From a virus, in IMG/VR virus record IMGVR_UViG_3300025030_000198, positions 1-43,534 of that record: a stretch of DNA of 43,534 nucleotides; one strand, given 5' to 3'. The notes below the pieces were generated by a model that had not been told where the DNA came from, searched no databases, and saw only the letters and a program-made list of their open reading frames with translations. The position numbers and the translations under genes are program-made. Shown here piece by piece: positions 8,039 through 15,634 of the stretch. Within the stretch, counting starts at the first letter, position 1; each line of letters opens with the position of its first letter.

Positions 8039-9399
8039 CCTTGTGATTCCTCCTCATCAACAAACATTTCATCAGACTTAGCAATACCCTCAAGAATACG
8101 GAAGATAAGACCTTTCTGCTTGTAAATGGTCATCTTACCATTCGTAAGATTATCAACACGAACACAGACCCCCTCAAGAGGGTGTGACTGGTCAATTAAG
8201 TCACAATGATTATCTTCAACAAATTTAACTATCTCACTCTTAACGTGAGCACAATTATCAGCAGTCACTAAGAATTGACAAATTTCTGGTACATGTTTAA
8301 TTCCAGCTTTAACACAACGATTCTTTACCTGACTCCAAGGAAGCTCATAAATATCACCGTCTTCGTTACTAACAGTTATGCGATAAACATAACAGTCGTG
8401 CTCCCCCTCAAGACAACCATATTTATAGGTTACGGTTTCTCCAAACTTCTTCTGAAGATCCTTGGGAAGTTCCTTAGTGCTAACACGGTTCATGATAGGA
8501 GTACTCCCACCCTCAAACCCAACAATTTCCAGATACCAACATTCACCCTTATTCATGAATGGGTCAATTTTCTTATGAACCTTAGTACGGAAATCCTCAT
8601 AAGTTTCAGTAACTTGACCTTTTACCACACGGCGAGTGCCGTAGACACTAACCCAATCTTCCTTAACTTTAGGTTTAATTTTAATAAACCCTCGGTGATC
8701 TTCAGTGAGAGATTTATATTTAGCTAATAATTTGAAATAAATCTTATCAACAATGCTATTCCATCCAGAAAAAATAGGATGTTGCTTCTGTTCAACTGGA
8801 GCTTTAAGTTTTGCATGTCGTGAACTCGTACCATGCACCTTCACGGAAACCGTAACCAACCCGATAAGATCAGTATCATTAGCGTATTTCAACTGTTCAG
8901 TATCAACATGCTCCTTAAATTTATCTTTAAGGTAAGCAACCAGACCTGTCTTCTGTTTAGGCTGATTACCTTTAGCAGCTTTCAGAGTAGCAGGGGTAAC
9001 GTACTTATTGGCGATAGGAATTCCATTAAGAGTATCAAATCTTGTTCCTACCGTGAGAGTAGACAGGTCAATTCCAGTGAAGATAAGACTATCCAATAAA
9101 GCTACATAAGCTTCTGATTTGACTCCTCTGAGGGATTGACAGCGAACCCTACGCTTATTATCAAACAGACCCTTACGCTCTTTATCTTTGTTTAATTCGG
9201 GTTTATTATATAGCGAGTTTTCAAAAACATATTCGTGGGAGAGTTGACCATCACTGTCGAAGAAAACAACAATATCACCGTCCTTAGCATCAAGACCAAC
9301 AATAACAGTTGATCCTAAGCAGGTAGCGATTTGAAGACGATCAGCATTAGGATGTTTTCTTACACTCTCAAGTTTAGCAATAGTAGCTAAGTATGACAT
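8035..9399 (-). CDS. RNA ligase, DRB0094/Rnl5 type
   Basis: A 454-residue ATP-dependent RNA ligase. Residues 1-120 match the N-terminal OB-like module of the Deinococcus DRB0094 (Rnl5) family (LATIAKLESVRKHPNADRL, then GDIVVFFDSD). The nucleotidyltransferase core has motif I KVHGTS with the AMP-accepting lysine at 187, motif III WYLEIVGF (288-294), motif IV LEGVCVRVD and motif V IYKQKG. Such ligases seal RNA nicks with a 3'-OH and 5'-phosphate. In phages they are generally linked to repair of host-cut RNAs, which I infer here. GAGGAG precedes the ATG. It lies between an HNH endonuclease gene and the radical SAM operon. Confidence 0.9.
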   Translation of the reverse strand: MSYLATIAKLESVRKHPNADRLQIATCLGSTVIVGLDAKDGDIVVFFDSDGQLSHEYVFENSLYNKPELNKDKERKGLFDNKRRVRCQSLRGVKSEAYVALLDSLIFTGIDLSTLTVGTRFDTLNGIPIANKYVTPATLKAAKGNQPKQKTGLVAYLKDKFKEHVDTEQLKYANDTDLIGLVTVSVKVHGTSSRHAKLKAPVEQKQHPIFSGWNSIVDKIYFKLLAKYKSLTEDHRGFIKIKPKVKEDWVSVYGTRRVVKGQVTETYEDFRTKVHKKIDPFMNKGECWYLEIVGFEGGSTPIMNRVSTKELPKDLQKKFGETVTYKYGCLEGEHDCYVYRITVSNEDGDIYELPWSQVKNRCVKAGIKHVPEICQFLVTADNCAHVKSEIVKFVEDNHCDLIDQSHPLEGVCVRVDNLTNGKMTIYKQKGLIFRILEGIAKSDEMFVDEEESQG

Positions 9400-10095
9400 C
9401 TATTCGTTCTCCTCTTTAATGTCCCTTGCCCATATTTTACCAGATATGACCCTACTTAAAGTAGAATTATCTATATCTAATTTGAGTTCTTTTATTATAT
9501 TTTGTTGTGACATTCCATTATTATGTAATTCCTTAATCAATTTCACAAGGTCATAATTTAATTTAGCGTGAGGATGTGTGTTGCCATTTCTGACCCTATC
9601 TTTATTATCACGATCTTTTATATTATCAAGTTGTGTTCCTATAAACAAATGTTCGGGATTAACGCATGAGGGATTGTCACATTTATGACATATAACTTGC
9701 CCCTTGTCTATTGTCCCATTTGTTATAGTCCACGAAAATCTATGTGCATTACAAGTTATGCTTTTTATTTTAAAAACGCCATAACCTATTTTATCTTTAT
9801 ATGATTTCCATTCCCAACAACTCTCCGTCTTGTTCACCTTCAACCAAAATCTTTCAATATCTAATGATGTAATCGGAGTGTTCTTAATTTCAAAATTAGC
9901 CACTTGTGTAGTTAATGATTTATTATGTTCACGCCTTTGTAATATACTTTCTATTTCTTCCATTTTTAGTTTACAGTTATTTTCAATATTGCTGGATTTT
10001 TTCAAAAAATCATTAAACGCCATTAACTTTTTAGTTGACCGCTTCAGTAATGTTTTATTTGGTATCATCAATAATCTGTTTAGAACAATTCCCAT
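9400..10095 (-). CDS. HNH homing endonuclease
   Basis: About 231 residues. The central HNH domain is clear: AHRFSWTITNG, then CHKCDNPSCVNPEHLFIGT (zinc-binding Cys and catalytic His), followed by DNIKD. The C-terminal 50 residues (KELHNNGMSQQNIIKELKLD...STLSRVISGK) form a helix-turn-helix DNA-binding module. It is freestanding and sits immediately upstream of the RNA ligase, whose ribosome-binding site lies in this gene's 3' end. The start is not well fixed: GGAG is 14 nt before ATG 10095, and internal Met codons lack better sites. Confidence 0.88.
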   Translation of the reverse strand: MGIVLNRLLMIPNKTLLKRSTKKLMAFNDFLKKSSNIENNCKLKMEEIESILQRREHNKSLTTQVANFEIKNTPITSLDIERFWLKVNKTESCWEWKSYKDKIGYGVFKIKSITCNAHRFSWTITNGTIDKGQVICHKCDNPSCVNPEHLFIGTQLDNIKDRDNKDRVRNGNTHPHAKLNYDLVKLIKELHNNGMSQQNIIKELKLDIDNSTLSRVISGKIWARDIKEENE

Positions 10096-10103
10096 AAGGT
10101 GAT

Positions 10104-10334
10104 TTACTTCTCCTCTTCAAATATTATTTCATCAATAATTTCTTTATTATAAAGGTCATGGTCAAATTTGTCAACTAATTTTTTGATATCAGAGAAATAA
10201 CAACCGTTCCATTTTCTATAATCTTTAATTAGCTTAATGATTAAATGGTGAAATTGTTCTTCTGATAATTCTTCATTAATATATTCATCTAACATTTTCT
10301 TAAACTGAGATTTAGAAACATCTAGGTATGGCAT
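10104..10334 (-). CDS. Small unknown protein
   Basis: 76 residues, charged and mostly helical (KSQFKKMLDEYINEELSEEQFHHLIIKLIKDYRKW). No recognised motif. It lies 10 nt from the next gene in the same direction. Confidence 0.7.
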   Translation of the reverse strand: MPYLDVSKSQFKKMLDEYINEELSEEQFHHLIIKLIKDYRKWNGCYFSDIKKLVDKFDHDLYNKEIIDEIIFEEEK

Positions 10335-10343
10335 AATTAATCC

Positions 10344-10547
10344 TTATTTCCACTCAACCAAATATCCTGAAGACTGTTCATCTTGCACAGGAGTTAACTC
10401 AACTAAATTATTTTTCTCGGCATAACCTAAACAGTTATGCAAATATCGGCTTCTAGATAAGTCTCCTGACCAAATATAAGTCACTCCAAGTTCTTTAGCT
10501 CTAGCTATTGTTCCAAGGAAATCTTCTTCTTTATATAATTCACTCAT
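10344..10547 (-). CDS. Small unknown protein
   Basis: 67 residues from the internal ATG (MSELYKEEDFLGTIARAKEL...), preferred because it gives only an 8-nt overlap with the upstream gene; an in-frame ATG at 10562 is possible. Contains a YIWSGDLSRSRYLHNCLGYAEKNN segment. Not recognised. Confidence 0.65.
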   Translation of the reverse strand: MSELYKEEDFLGTIARAKELGVTYIWSGDLSRSRYLHNCLGYAEKNNLVELTPVQDEQSSGYLVEWK

Positions 10548-10782
10548 AATAGTGTTCACCATTAGACTTCTTAGCTTTACGATGAAGTCTATTCAAGAGT
10601 CGTTTATCTTTAACCTTCACTCCACGATAACCATTAACTCTTTCTTTATGATAAAGGTTATGAGTTAGGTCAATTATAACAATAGAATTAAAGACTTTCT
10701 CAGAACTACCAGACATATTACCCTGACGGTTAGGATAATTAAATTTCCAATGAGTTTGATTGTGAAGTTTATAAGCGAACAT
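10540..10782 (-). CDS. Small basic unknown protein
   Basis: 80 residues, strongly basic at the C-terminus (KVKDKRLLNRLHRKAKKSNGEH). Its ATG follows GAGGAG. First gene after the leader at 10783-11021, which contains the inverted repeat at 10811-10851. Possible nucleic-acid binder, but not recognised. Confidence 0.7.
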   Translation of the reverse strand: MFAYKLHNQTHWKFNYPNRQGNMSGSSEKVFNSIVIIDLTHNLYHKERVNGYRGVKVKDKRLLNRLHRKAKKSNGEHYYE

Positions 10783-10810
10783 GATATCTCCTCAATTTAG
10801 GTTAAAATTC

Positions 10811-10854
10811 ACAACTCTCGTAATCTTATTTGTGTAAGGTGTACGAGTTGTCAA
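10811..10854 (-). promoter_or_regulatory. Leader inverted repeat with a -35-like box
   Basis: Arms 10811-10822 and 10842-10851 (ACAACTCTCGTA/TACGAGTTGT) pair with a 2-nt bulge. A TTGACA box (10849-10854) overlaps the outer arm, but the -10 at the expected spacing (AAATAA or CAAATA) is poor. The arrangement resembles the better promoter-in-hairpin sites of this window. The rest of the 239-nt gap 10783-11021 shows no ORF with a ribosome-binding site and no tRNA. Confidence 0.4.
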
Positions 10855-11021
10855 TACATCTACCCTCGGAATTTATGTTCTCATATTTTCTCTTTATAGC
10901 ACCTGAGAACTTCCTATCACTTTAGAAGGGAGTGAGACTTGATGGTAAGATAATTTTTACGTCAAGCACTTCTAAGTTGCAGATTACGAGACAAGGAACC
11001 ATGATTGGTGCTTTTTAATCT

Positions 11022-11177
11022 TCATTTATCCTCAATTACATTTCTCTTAATTTCGTCTTCATTAATATTCCAAAGTCTTGTATAAAAATAACTTATAGCT
11101 TCTTCTCTAGTTTTGCTAGTGTGATAAACGGTTCTCCATTCATCATAATCCCAAAATTTTAGTTTCCATCTTTTCAT
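11022..11177 (-). CDS. Small unknown protein
   Basis: A 51-residue ORF (MKRWKLKFWDYDEWRTVYHT...) whose ATG overlaps the primase stop codon (ATGA, 11174-11177) and is preceded by GGAGAAG. The aromatic N-terminus and helical REEAISYFYTRLWNINEDEIKR segment look like a folded small protein. Function unknown. Confidence 0.65.
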   Translation of the reverse strand: MKRWKLKFWDYDEWRTVYHTSKTREEAISYFYTRLWNINEDEIKRNVIEDK

Positions 11178-12202
11178 GATCTTCTCCATGAGTTGAATTT
11201 CAATAAACCACTAATATTCATCACTGTATTATTAGATATAATATCCATTATCTGTTCAGAAGTCAAGTTTAATTTTAACCTCATATCATTCACGTCCTTC
11301 ACCTTAATTGACTCAGGCCAAATCACACAAGGAAATCCTAATTCTAAATTTTTCTTAATGAAATTACAAGTCTGTTTATTTCTTCTTTCATTATCTGGAA
11401 CTATCACTAAGTTATGCTTATCGTAAACGTTACAATATTTAGCAATAGTAGCCACATTACCTAATGCTCCAATAGCCCCAATGCAATTATCAAGAAACAG
11501 ACTGTCAATTTGACCCTCAACTAAATACCCCTTCTTATGAGGATTAAATCTATCTAGGCCAAAAATCTTAGGCTTATCCTCATCAAATTTAATGGTGAGA
11601 TACTTAACCTCAGAAAATCCTATTGTTCTCCCACTCAAACCGAAACAAGAACCATCACGGTCAAGGAAGGGGAAGATTAATCTAGGATCATCATTACAAT
11701 CAAAATTAAAAGTCTCAGGTTGTTTATCCTGACACCATTTGTAAAAATTATCTGAGTAGTAATAATTCTTCACTAACTCTAACGGGATTAGGCGATTATT
11801 ACAATACTTAATAACTCTGTGAGTTGAGGGTAAATCCTTAAGCTGAGTCAGATTAATGATAACTGATTCATCTTTAAATAAGTTTATTTCCTTACGCGAC
11901 ACATTAGACGACATTTTGTCGCCATACTTTTCGATTAACTTTTCCTTAGTGTAATCTTCATAATAATATGGAAATTGTTCCTTGAGAAATAACCAGAAAG
12001 GTTTAGCCACTCCACAGTTATGACAGAAATAAGATAACTCTACACCTTGATCAAGAAACCATCCACGCTTAAGTGATTGACTCCTTTGGGAATCGTGACA
12101 ATAAACGCAGCGGAAGTTCCCGAATTGCTTACCATTATTCTTCAGGACAAATTTATTTAATGGTAATAGCGTTGCATATTTTTTATCTAACCAAATGCTC
12201 AT
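11174..12202 (-). CDS. 61: DNA primase, T4 gp61-like
   Basis: 342 residues, the size of T4 gp61. An N-terminal zinc-binding domain has CVYC (C32, C35) and CHNC (C60, C63). The Toprim catalytic domain has VEGQIDSLF with the acidic residue E229, IVPDNE (D270, E272) and KDVNDM. It makes RNA primers for lagging-strand synthesis with the gp41-type helicase at 39449-40849. Coupled by ATGA overlaps to both neighbours, in the unit started by the promoter at 13318-13346. Confidence 0.93.
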   Translation of the reverse strand: MSIWLDKKYATLLPLNKFVLKNNGKQFGNFRCVYCHDSQRSQSLKRGWFLDQGVELSYFCHNCGVAKPFWLFLKEQFPYYYEDYTKEKLIEKYGDKMSSNVSRKEINLFKDESVIINLTQLKDLPSTHRVIKYCNNRLIPLELVKNYYYSDNFYKWCQDKQPETFNFDCNDDPRLIFPFLDRDGSCFGLSGRTIGFSEVKYLTIKFDEDKPKIFGLDRFNPHKKGYLVEGQIDSLFLDNCIGAIGALGNVATIAKYCNVYDKHNLVIVPDNERRNKQTCNFIKKNLELGFPCVIWPESIKVKDVNDMRLKLNLTSEQIMDIISNNTVMNISGLLKFNSWRRS

Positions 12203-12423
12203 GCTCTTTTTCTTAGACTTGAAAGTTTTTCTCGCTTTTCCGTTTCAACCCTATCCTCAATCCAATTCCTAGCAGAATTTCTAGTAGGGAATTCTAAAAA
12301 GTAATAACTGTGCTCAGAGTCATACACCTTAATGTTGAAATAGAATAAACCGAAAATACACCTCTTAGGTCTAAAATATTCTTTACCAAATCCATCAACA
12401 TATTTAAAAATTTTATATTTCAT
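12199..12423 (-). CDS. Small unknown protein upstream of primase
   Basis: 74 residues with a beta-rich core (KYKIFKYVDGFGKEYFRPKR, SYYFLEFPTRNSARNWI) and a basic C-terminal helix. It overlaps the primase gene by 4 nt and has GGAG before its ATG. Not recognised. Confidence 0.7.
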   Translation of the reverse strand: MKYKIFKYVDGFGKEYFRPKRCIFGLFYFNIKVYDSEHSYYFLEFPTRNSARNWIEDRVETEKREKLSSLRKRA

Positions 12424-12430
12424 ATAACTC

Positions 12431-12586
12431 CTATAAAGTAATAGTATCAGAAGAAATTAACTCACCATCAAAATAAAGTCTGATATCCGCATAACCTGTA
12501 GTCACACCATAATCAACAGTGAAATCTTGGTTTACCTCGATTCTCAAATTATCTTTAATTAGCTGGATAATTTCTTCTCTGTTCAT
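12431..12586 (-). CDS. Small unknown protein
   Basis: A 51-residue ORF (MNREEIIQLIKDNLRIEVNQ...), with GGAGAATTAATT before the ATG. Helix then three predicted strands ending YADIRLYFDGELISSD. It fits between neighbours with no overlap. Function unknown. Confidence 0.6.
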   Translation of the reverse strand: MNREEIIQLIKDNLRIEVNQDFTVDYGVTTGYADIRLYFDGELISSDTITL

Positions 12587-12597
12587 AATTAATTCTC

Positions 12598-12765
12598 CTA
12601 TACAAGTTTCTTAACGTAAATCCAAGGCATAAATGATTCGCCAGTTTTCTTCACAATATCATTAGCTTCCTTAGCAGTCATAAAAGAGAGTAAATAAATC
12701 TCTTTTATTTCCTGAGTCTCAGTATTAAATAAGACTAATTTATATTTAGGTTCTGGTTTATACAA
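12598..12765 (-). CDS. Small unknown protein with TTG start
   Basis: A 55-residue ORF whose only well-placed start is TTG at 12765, preceded by GAGG eight bases upstream. It encodes a beta-rich N-terminal half (PEPKYKLVLFNTETQEIKEI) and ends GESFMPWIYVKKLV. It overlaps the 3' end of the upstream gene by 31 nt in another frame. Coding is supported by the ribosome-binding site and gap filling; the TTG is an inference. Confidence 0.5.
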   Translation of the reverse strand: MYKPEPKYKLVLFNTETQEIKEIYLLSFMTAKEANDIVKKTGESFMPWIYVKKLV

Positions 12766-12911
12766 TTTAATTTCCTCAATGTGTTGTCTCTTACTAATCT
12801 AGCAAACTCGATTTCTCTACTAGTCATCGGTTTACTCGTAACAATTTCCCATAGCGATAAAAATTCTTGACCTTCAGTGACACTAGGTTCAATATATTTT
12901 TTAATCTTCAT
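12735..12911 (-). CDS. Small unknown protein
   Basis: A 58-residue ORF (MKIKKYIEPSVTEGQEFLSL...), containing WEIVTSKPMTSREIEFARLVRD. It begins 1 nt after the stop of the membrane-protein gene; the ribosome-binding site is weak, so translation is probably coupled. Function unknown. Confidence 0.55.
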   Translation of the reverse strand: MKIKKYIEPSVTEGQEFLSLWEIVTSKPMTSREIEFARLVRDNTLRKLNCINQNLNIN

Positions 12912-12912
12912 A

Positions 12913-13119
12913 TCAGTTTATTTCTTCCTTATCAACTTTCCTCTTGAAGAAAAGATAACTGAAATTCTTAAAGATAAAGAAAACGTAAAGAGCTATCAGA
13001 AGAATGGTAATGAAACAATTAACCTTAAGAAGATAACACCCACCAGTGATGATAAGGATGTCAAGAGCAAAACAAAGATCAGGATTATTAGTCACGAATT
13101 TTTTATATTTATTCCACAT
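12913..13119 (-). CDS. Two-helix membrane protein
   Basis: 68 residues from ATG 13119 (MWNKYKKFVTNNPDLCFAL...), chosen because GGAG lies ten bases upstream. Two hydrophobic stretches (FALDILIITGGCYLL and FITILLIALYVFFIF) suggest a small inner-membrane hairpin with basic ends. It overlaps the end of the upstream zinc-ribbon gene by 11 nt. Confidence 0.65.
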   Translation of the reverse strand: MWNKYKKFVTNNPDLCFALDILIITGGCYLLKVNCFITILLIALYVFFIFKNFSYLFFKRKVDKEEIN

Positions 13120-13279
13120 GATTATTAATCTCCTCAACATAACAACGTTTAATTTCAGTGACAGCTCCCCAAGTTAAACAATGAAGTTCCTTAATATAAG
13201 GAATTGGATCTTTATAGGGGGTTGCTGTGTTACCACAACAAGGACAAAACCAAAAAATCTTTTCTATTTCAACTCTCAT
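13109..13279 (-). CDS. Small zinc-ribbon-like protein
   Basis: A 56-residue ORF (MRVEIEKIFWFCPCCGNTAT...) with a CPCC knuckle and later Cys residues. It is the first gene after the promoter at 13318-13346, and its ribosome-binding site GAGAGGAG is the descending arm of the hairpin there. Function unknown. Confidence 0.6.
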   Translation of the reverse strand: MRVEIEKIFWFCPCCGNTATPYKDPIPYIKELHCLTWGAVTEIKRCYVEEINNHVE

Positions 13280-13287
13280 AAATAAAA

Positions 13288-13346
13288 ACTCCTCTCAAAG
13301 TTATTAACAGTGAGAGGAGTATAATCTAATTATAAACAAATGTCAA
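13288..13346 (-). promoter_or_regulatory. Sigma70-type promoter with RBS-sequestering inverted repeat
   Basis: TTGACA (13341-13346), 17-bp spacer, TATACT (13318-13323). A perfect 10-bp inverted repeat (ACTCCTCTCA/TGAGAGGAGT, 13288-13297 and 13311-13320) begins inside the -10. Its second arm is the ribosome-binding site of the gene at 13109 and is followed by TTTTTATTT. Read-through RNA from the 13355 gene would hide that site or terminate; RNA started here would not. Near-identical modules are at 21781 and 26456. Confidence 0.8.
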
Positions 13347-13354
13347 GTAAAAAT

Positions 13355-13600
13355 TTACAAAAACGTAACTTTCCGCTTCCCACTCGCCGTCTTTCCGGTC
13401 TTCGACATCTTCTTAGCTAGTTTTTTGTATTTTAAATATTTGCTGCTGCGTCTGAATTTCTTGGCCTTTAATTTCGCCCTAGCCTTATTTTTAAGATAAG
13501 CTATATGGCGCTCCCTTGTAACCGAACGAGGAATTTTCTTCTTTAAGGGTGAAGCTTCCACTAATTCATGTTCAATTAAAATATCTAGAAATGTCACCAT
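13355..13600 (-). CDS. Small basic prohead-core-like protein
   Basis: 81 residues, acidic then extremely basic: MVTFLDILIEHELVEASPLKKKI, then about 55 residues rich in Lys/Arg. The N-terminus has a prohead-protease-type site (LIE), and the PLKKKIxR block followed by a basic tail recalls small head-core proteins of T4-like phages. It lies in the late-type unit behind GATAAATA at 14627, directly after the acidic protein. I infer a DNA- or scaffold-binding head component; function not proven. Confidence 0.7.
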   Translation of the reverse strand: MVTFLDILIEHELVEASPLKKKIPRSVTRERHIAYLKNKARAKLKAKKFRRSSKYLKYKKLAKKMSKTGKTASGKRKVTFL

Positions 13601-13603
13601 GAT

Positions 13604-14599
13604 TTATAACCTATCGAAAACTGAGGTTCTTTTCCAAACAACTTGCTTATGTTCAGTTGACTCTTTGATTTCTTCTACTGATTTAACATCTGGATTAGAT
13701 TTTAATTTGTTGAAGTCTTTTAGTGAAACGTGTTTAGTTTCACCAGTGCCGTCTTTACGAAGAATTTTAACCTTAAGCATGGTATCAGTTTCTTTACTCT
13801 CAGTTAATCCTAAAGCTTTCTTCCCACCATCCTGAACGTAAACTTCCTTAAGTTTAGAGAAATGGTTATCAAGAGCTTTTAGAATTTTGGTAACAGTCCC
13901 ACCCTTCTTAATATCTCTCCAACCACAGCGATCTTTAGTTCCAGTTTTCCAATTACTATAACCAGCAGTACCACTAGACATAGTTAACTCATCTTTTTGA
14001 TTCCCATCCTTATCAAACCCCCAAATTAAGATTGAGGTATGAGCAGGATCATTGTGAATGATACCATTACTCCACTCAGATTTATCCTTACCAATGGCAA
14101 ACTTAATCGCAATGCTAGGAGAAATACTCGTATCAAATTTAGCTCTTACAAAAGACTCGGGGAAATATTTCTTGATAGTGTTCTCAACTTCATGAGCGAG
14201 TTGATTACCAGTCATATCCTTTGATTCTTTCATTTCCTTAGACTTAAATTTAGGATCATCTAAGTCTTCTTCTGAGTCATTTTCAGAATCATTCTCAGAA
14301 TCATTCTCAGAACCTTCAGGATTCTCTTCTGACTCGCCCTCTTCACCAACTAGGTACTCATCCCCAATTCGTTCAATGACAGCCTCATATGCCCCCTTAA
14401 GGTCATCTGTGATTGAATCTTCAGGTAAGGCTAAGATAAAGTCAGCCATAAGGTTATAAAGAGTTTCTTCCTCTTCACCCTCAACCTCTTTATCGATCTC
14501 TTCTTCACCTTCAGGAACTTCGTCAGTGATTTCTTTTTCTAAATCTTCTTCTGGTTTATCAGAAGTGTCTACCTTTTCCCATAAATTAAATCTAGACAT
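13604..14599 (-). CDS. Acidic late protein, candidate head-core or internal protein
   Basis: 331 residues. Residues 1-125 are extremely acidic, with an ENDS tandem repeat; from about 130 to 260 there is a globular domain (GNQLAHEVENTIKKYFPESFVRAKFD...IAIKFAIG), followed by a basic tail. Potential prohead-protease sites (L/I-x-E) occur near the N-terminus (LWE) and in the tail (LTE, IKE). A GATAAATA promoter lies 28 nt upstream. The acidic composition, late promoter and basic downstream partner suggest a prohead core or packaged protein, by inference only. Confidence 0.75.
   Translation of the reverse strand: MSRFNLWEKVDTSDKPEEDLEKEITDEVPEGEEEIDKEVEGEEEETLYNLMADFILALPEDSITDDLKGAYEAVIERIGDEYLVGEEGESEENPEGSENDSENDSENDSEEDLDDPKFKSKEMKESKDMTGNQLAHEVENTIKKYFPESFVRAKFDTSISPSIAIKFAIGKDKSEWSNGIIHNDPAHTSILIWGFDKDGNQKDELTMSSGTAGYSNWKTGTKDRCGWRDIKKGGTVTKILKALDNHFSKLKEVYVQDGGKKALGLTESKETDTMLKVKILRKDGTGETKHVSLKDFNKLKSNPDVKSVEEIKESTEHKQVVWKRTSVFDRL
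14277..14312 (-). repeat. Three 12-nt tandem repeats in coding sequence
   Basis: Three in-frame copies of TCATTCTCAGAA (the first with one change) encode ENDS-ENDS-ENDS in the acidic region of the 13604 gene. They preserve the frame and probably vary in copy number by slippage. Confidence 0.8.
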
Positions 14600-14626
14600 T
14601 TTAATTCTCCCTAAGTGTTTTACTTA

Positions 14627-14634
14627 TATTTATC
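14627..14634 (-). promoter_or_regulatory. Late-type promoter GATAAATA (L2)
   Basis: Minus-strand GATAAATA, 28 nt upstream of the ATG at 14599 and overlapping the stop of the ART-like gene. Same octamer and spacing as the other late-type sites. Confidence 0.65.
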
Positions 14635-15632
14635 TATTCTAAATATTCCTTAACAGAATCTAAGTATTTGTTATACTCATCTTTCTTTATTTTAATCAAA
14701 TCTGATAATCTGAACTGTTGTCTATAGAATCCTCCATCAAATCTTCTCTTAACTTCATCTACACTAGGAACATAAATATTATTTATGTGATTAGGATATA
14801 TTATTCCCTTGTAACCAAATAGACCAAAATCCTTTGACACTCTCATAGGGTTATTTGATATAGTTTCCTTTGACTTAACAAGACCATATGTCTTGACTGG
14901 ATAATATTGTTCTATCCCTGTCATATTTTCCATATCATAATCTGGAATAAGTTTATTCTTATCTGGAATATCAAATTCTATGATAACTGGAAGATATTGA
15001 AGTTTTTTAGTATTTGTTTCTAACTCAGAACTTCTATTTGCGTGTTGAATAGAGAAGGTTTTATCTAGAGCTAAAAATACAATTCCATCATGTTTTATTC
15101 CATAAGAGCCAGTCTTATTTGGTCTTAGACCACTAGTTAATATTTTCTTTGCAATCTCAGAATTTGTTCCATGAAAGGCATTTACTGATTTATTGTTATA
15201 GAGATTTTTAGAAAATACTTTACTAGCTTCTTCCTCATCGATATATTTTATTCCATTAAAATCAATTTCCTTTTTGATTTTATTCATTAAAGCTGAATAA
15301 GGGCTAATTGGTAAATGATTGTAGATATATAAAATTCTATTCTCATCCATATATCCATAAAAAATACCATGAACATATTTCTGTAATGTCATGATAAGAT
15401 TTATAGCACTAGACATCTTCAAATCTTTTGGATACTGTAATTTATATCCCAATTCATTATCATCAAATCTCTTCCTTATTTTAGCAATGATTTCATCTTG
15501 CTTCTTGTCAAAAAAATTATCATCTCCAATATAAATCCATTCGTCAAACCCAATGATAAATGATTTTGGCTTATCCTCACCATAAATTATCATTTCATTT
15601 AAAACAATATCAGTCCAACCATATCTAGCCAT
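14634..15632 (-). CDS. Putative ADP-ribosyltransferase-fold protein
   Basis: About 332 residues. The N-terminal 145 residues are unrecognised. From about 150 there is FHGTNSEIAKKILTSGLRPN (H154, T156), then GIVFLALDKTFSIQHA, and a late GYKGIIYPNHINNIYVPS strand pair. This is the layout of H-type ADP-ribosyltransferase or PARP-like folds (HGT, then an aromatic/LA helix start). The final catalytic acid cannot be assigned. ATG 15632 is preferred to a TTG at 15647 because GGAAAG is correctly spaced. It follows thyX in the unit begun at 16890. It could instead be a related 2'-phosphotransferase or inactive fold. Confidence 0.55.
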   Translation of the reverse strand: MARYGWTDIVLNEMIIYGEDKPKSFIIGFDEWIYIGDDNFFDKKQDEIIAKIRKRFDDNELGYKLQYPKDLKMSSAINLIMTLQKYVHGIFYGYMDENRILYIYNHLPISPYSALMNKIKKEIDFNGIKYIDEEEASKVFSKNLYNNKSVNAFHGTNSEIAKKILTSGLRPNKTGSYGIKHDGIVFLALDKTFSIQHANRSSELETNTKKLQYLPVIIEFDIPDKNKLIPDYDMENMTGIEQYYPVKTYGLVKSKETISNNPMRVSKDFGLFGYKGIIYPNHINNIYVPSVDEVKRRFDGGFYRQQFRLSDLIKIKKDEYNKYLDSVKEYLE

Positions 15633-15634
15633 AT

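Noticed and set aside
8275-8727. 150-codon open frame on the plus strand
   Set aside because: It lies antisense inside the RNA ligase gene, has no ribosome-binding site and its product is low-complexity and unlike a folded protein. All other plus-strand frames are likewise opposite clear minus-strand genes.
9400-10095. HNH gene as part of a group I intron in the RNA ligase gene
   Set aside because: The ligase reading frame is complete downstream and the HNH gene ends exactly at its start, so it is free-standing.
10861-11020. Possible tRNA in the gap before the primase unit
   Set aside because: No T-arm consensus, anticodon stem or acceptor pairing could be built on either strand.
14277-14312. 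Tandem repeats as a possible CRISPR or origin iteron
   Set aside because: The 12-nt units are in frame and encode ENDS in an acidic protein, with no spacers.
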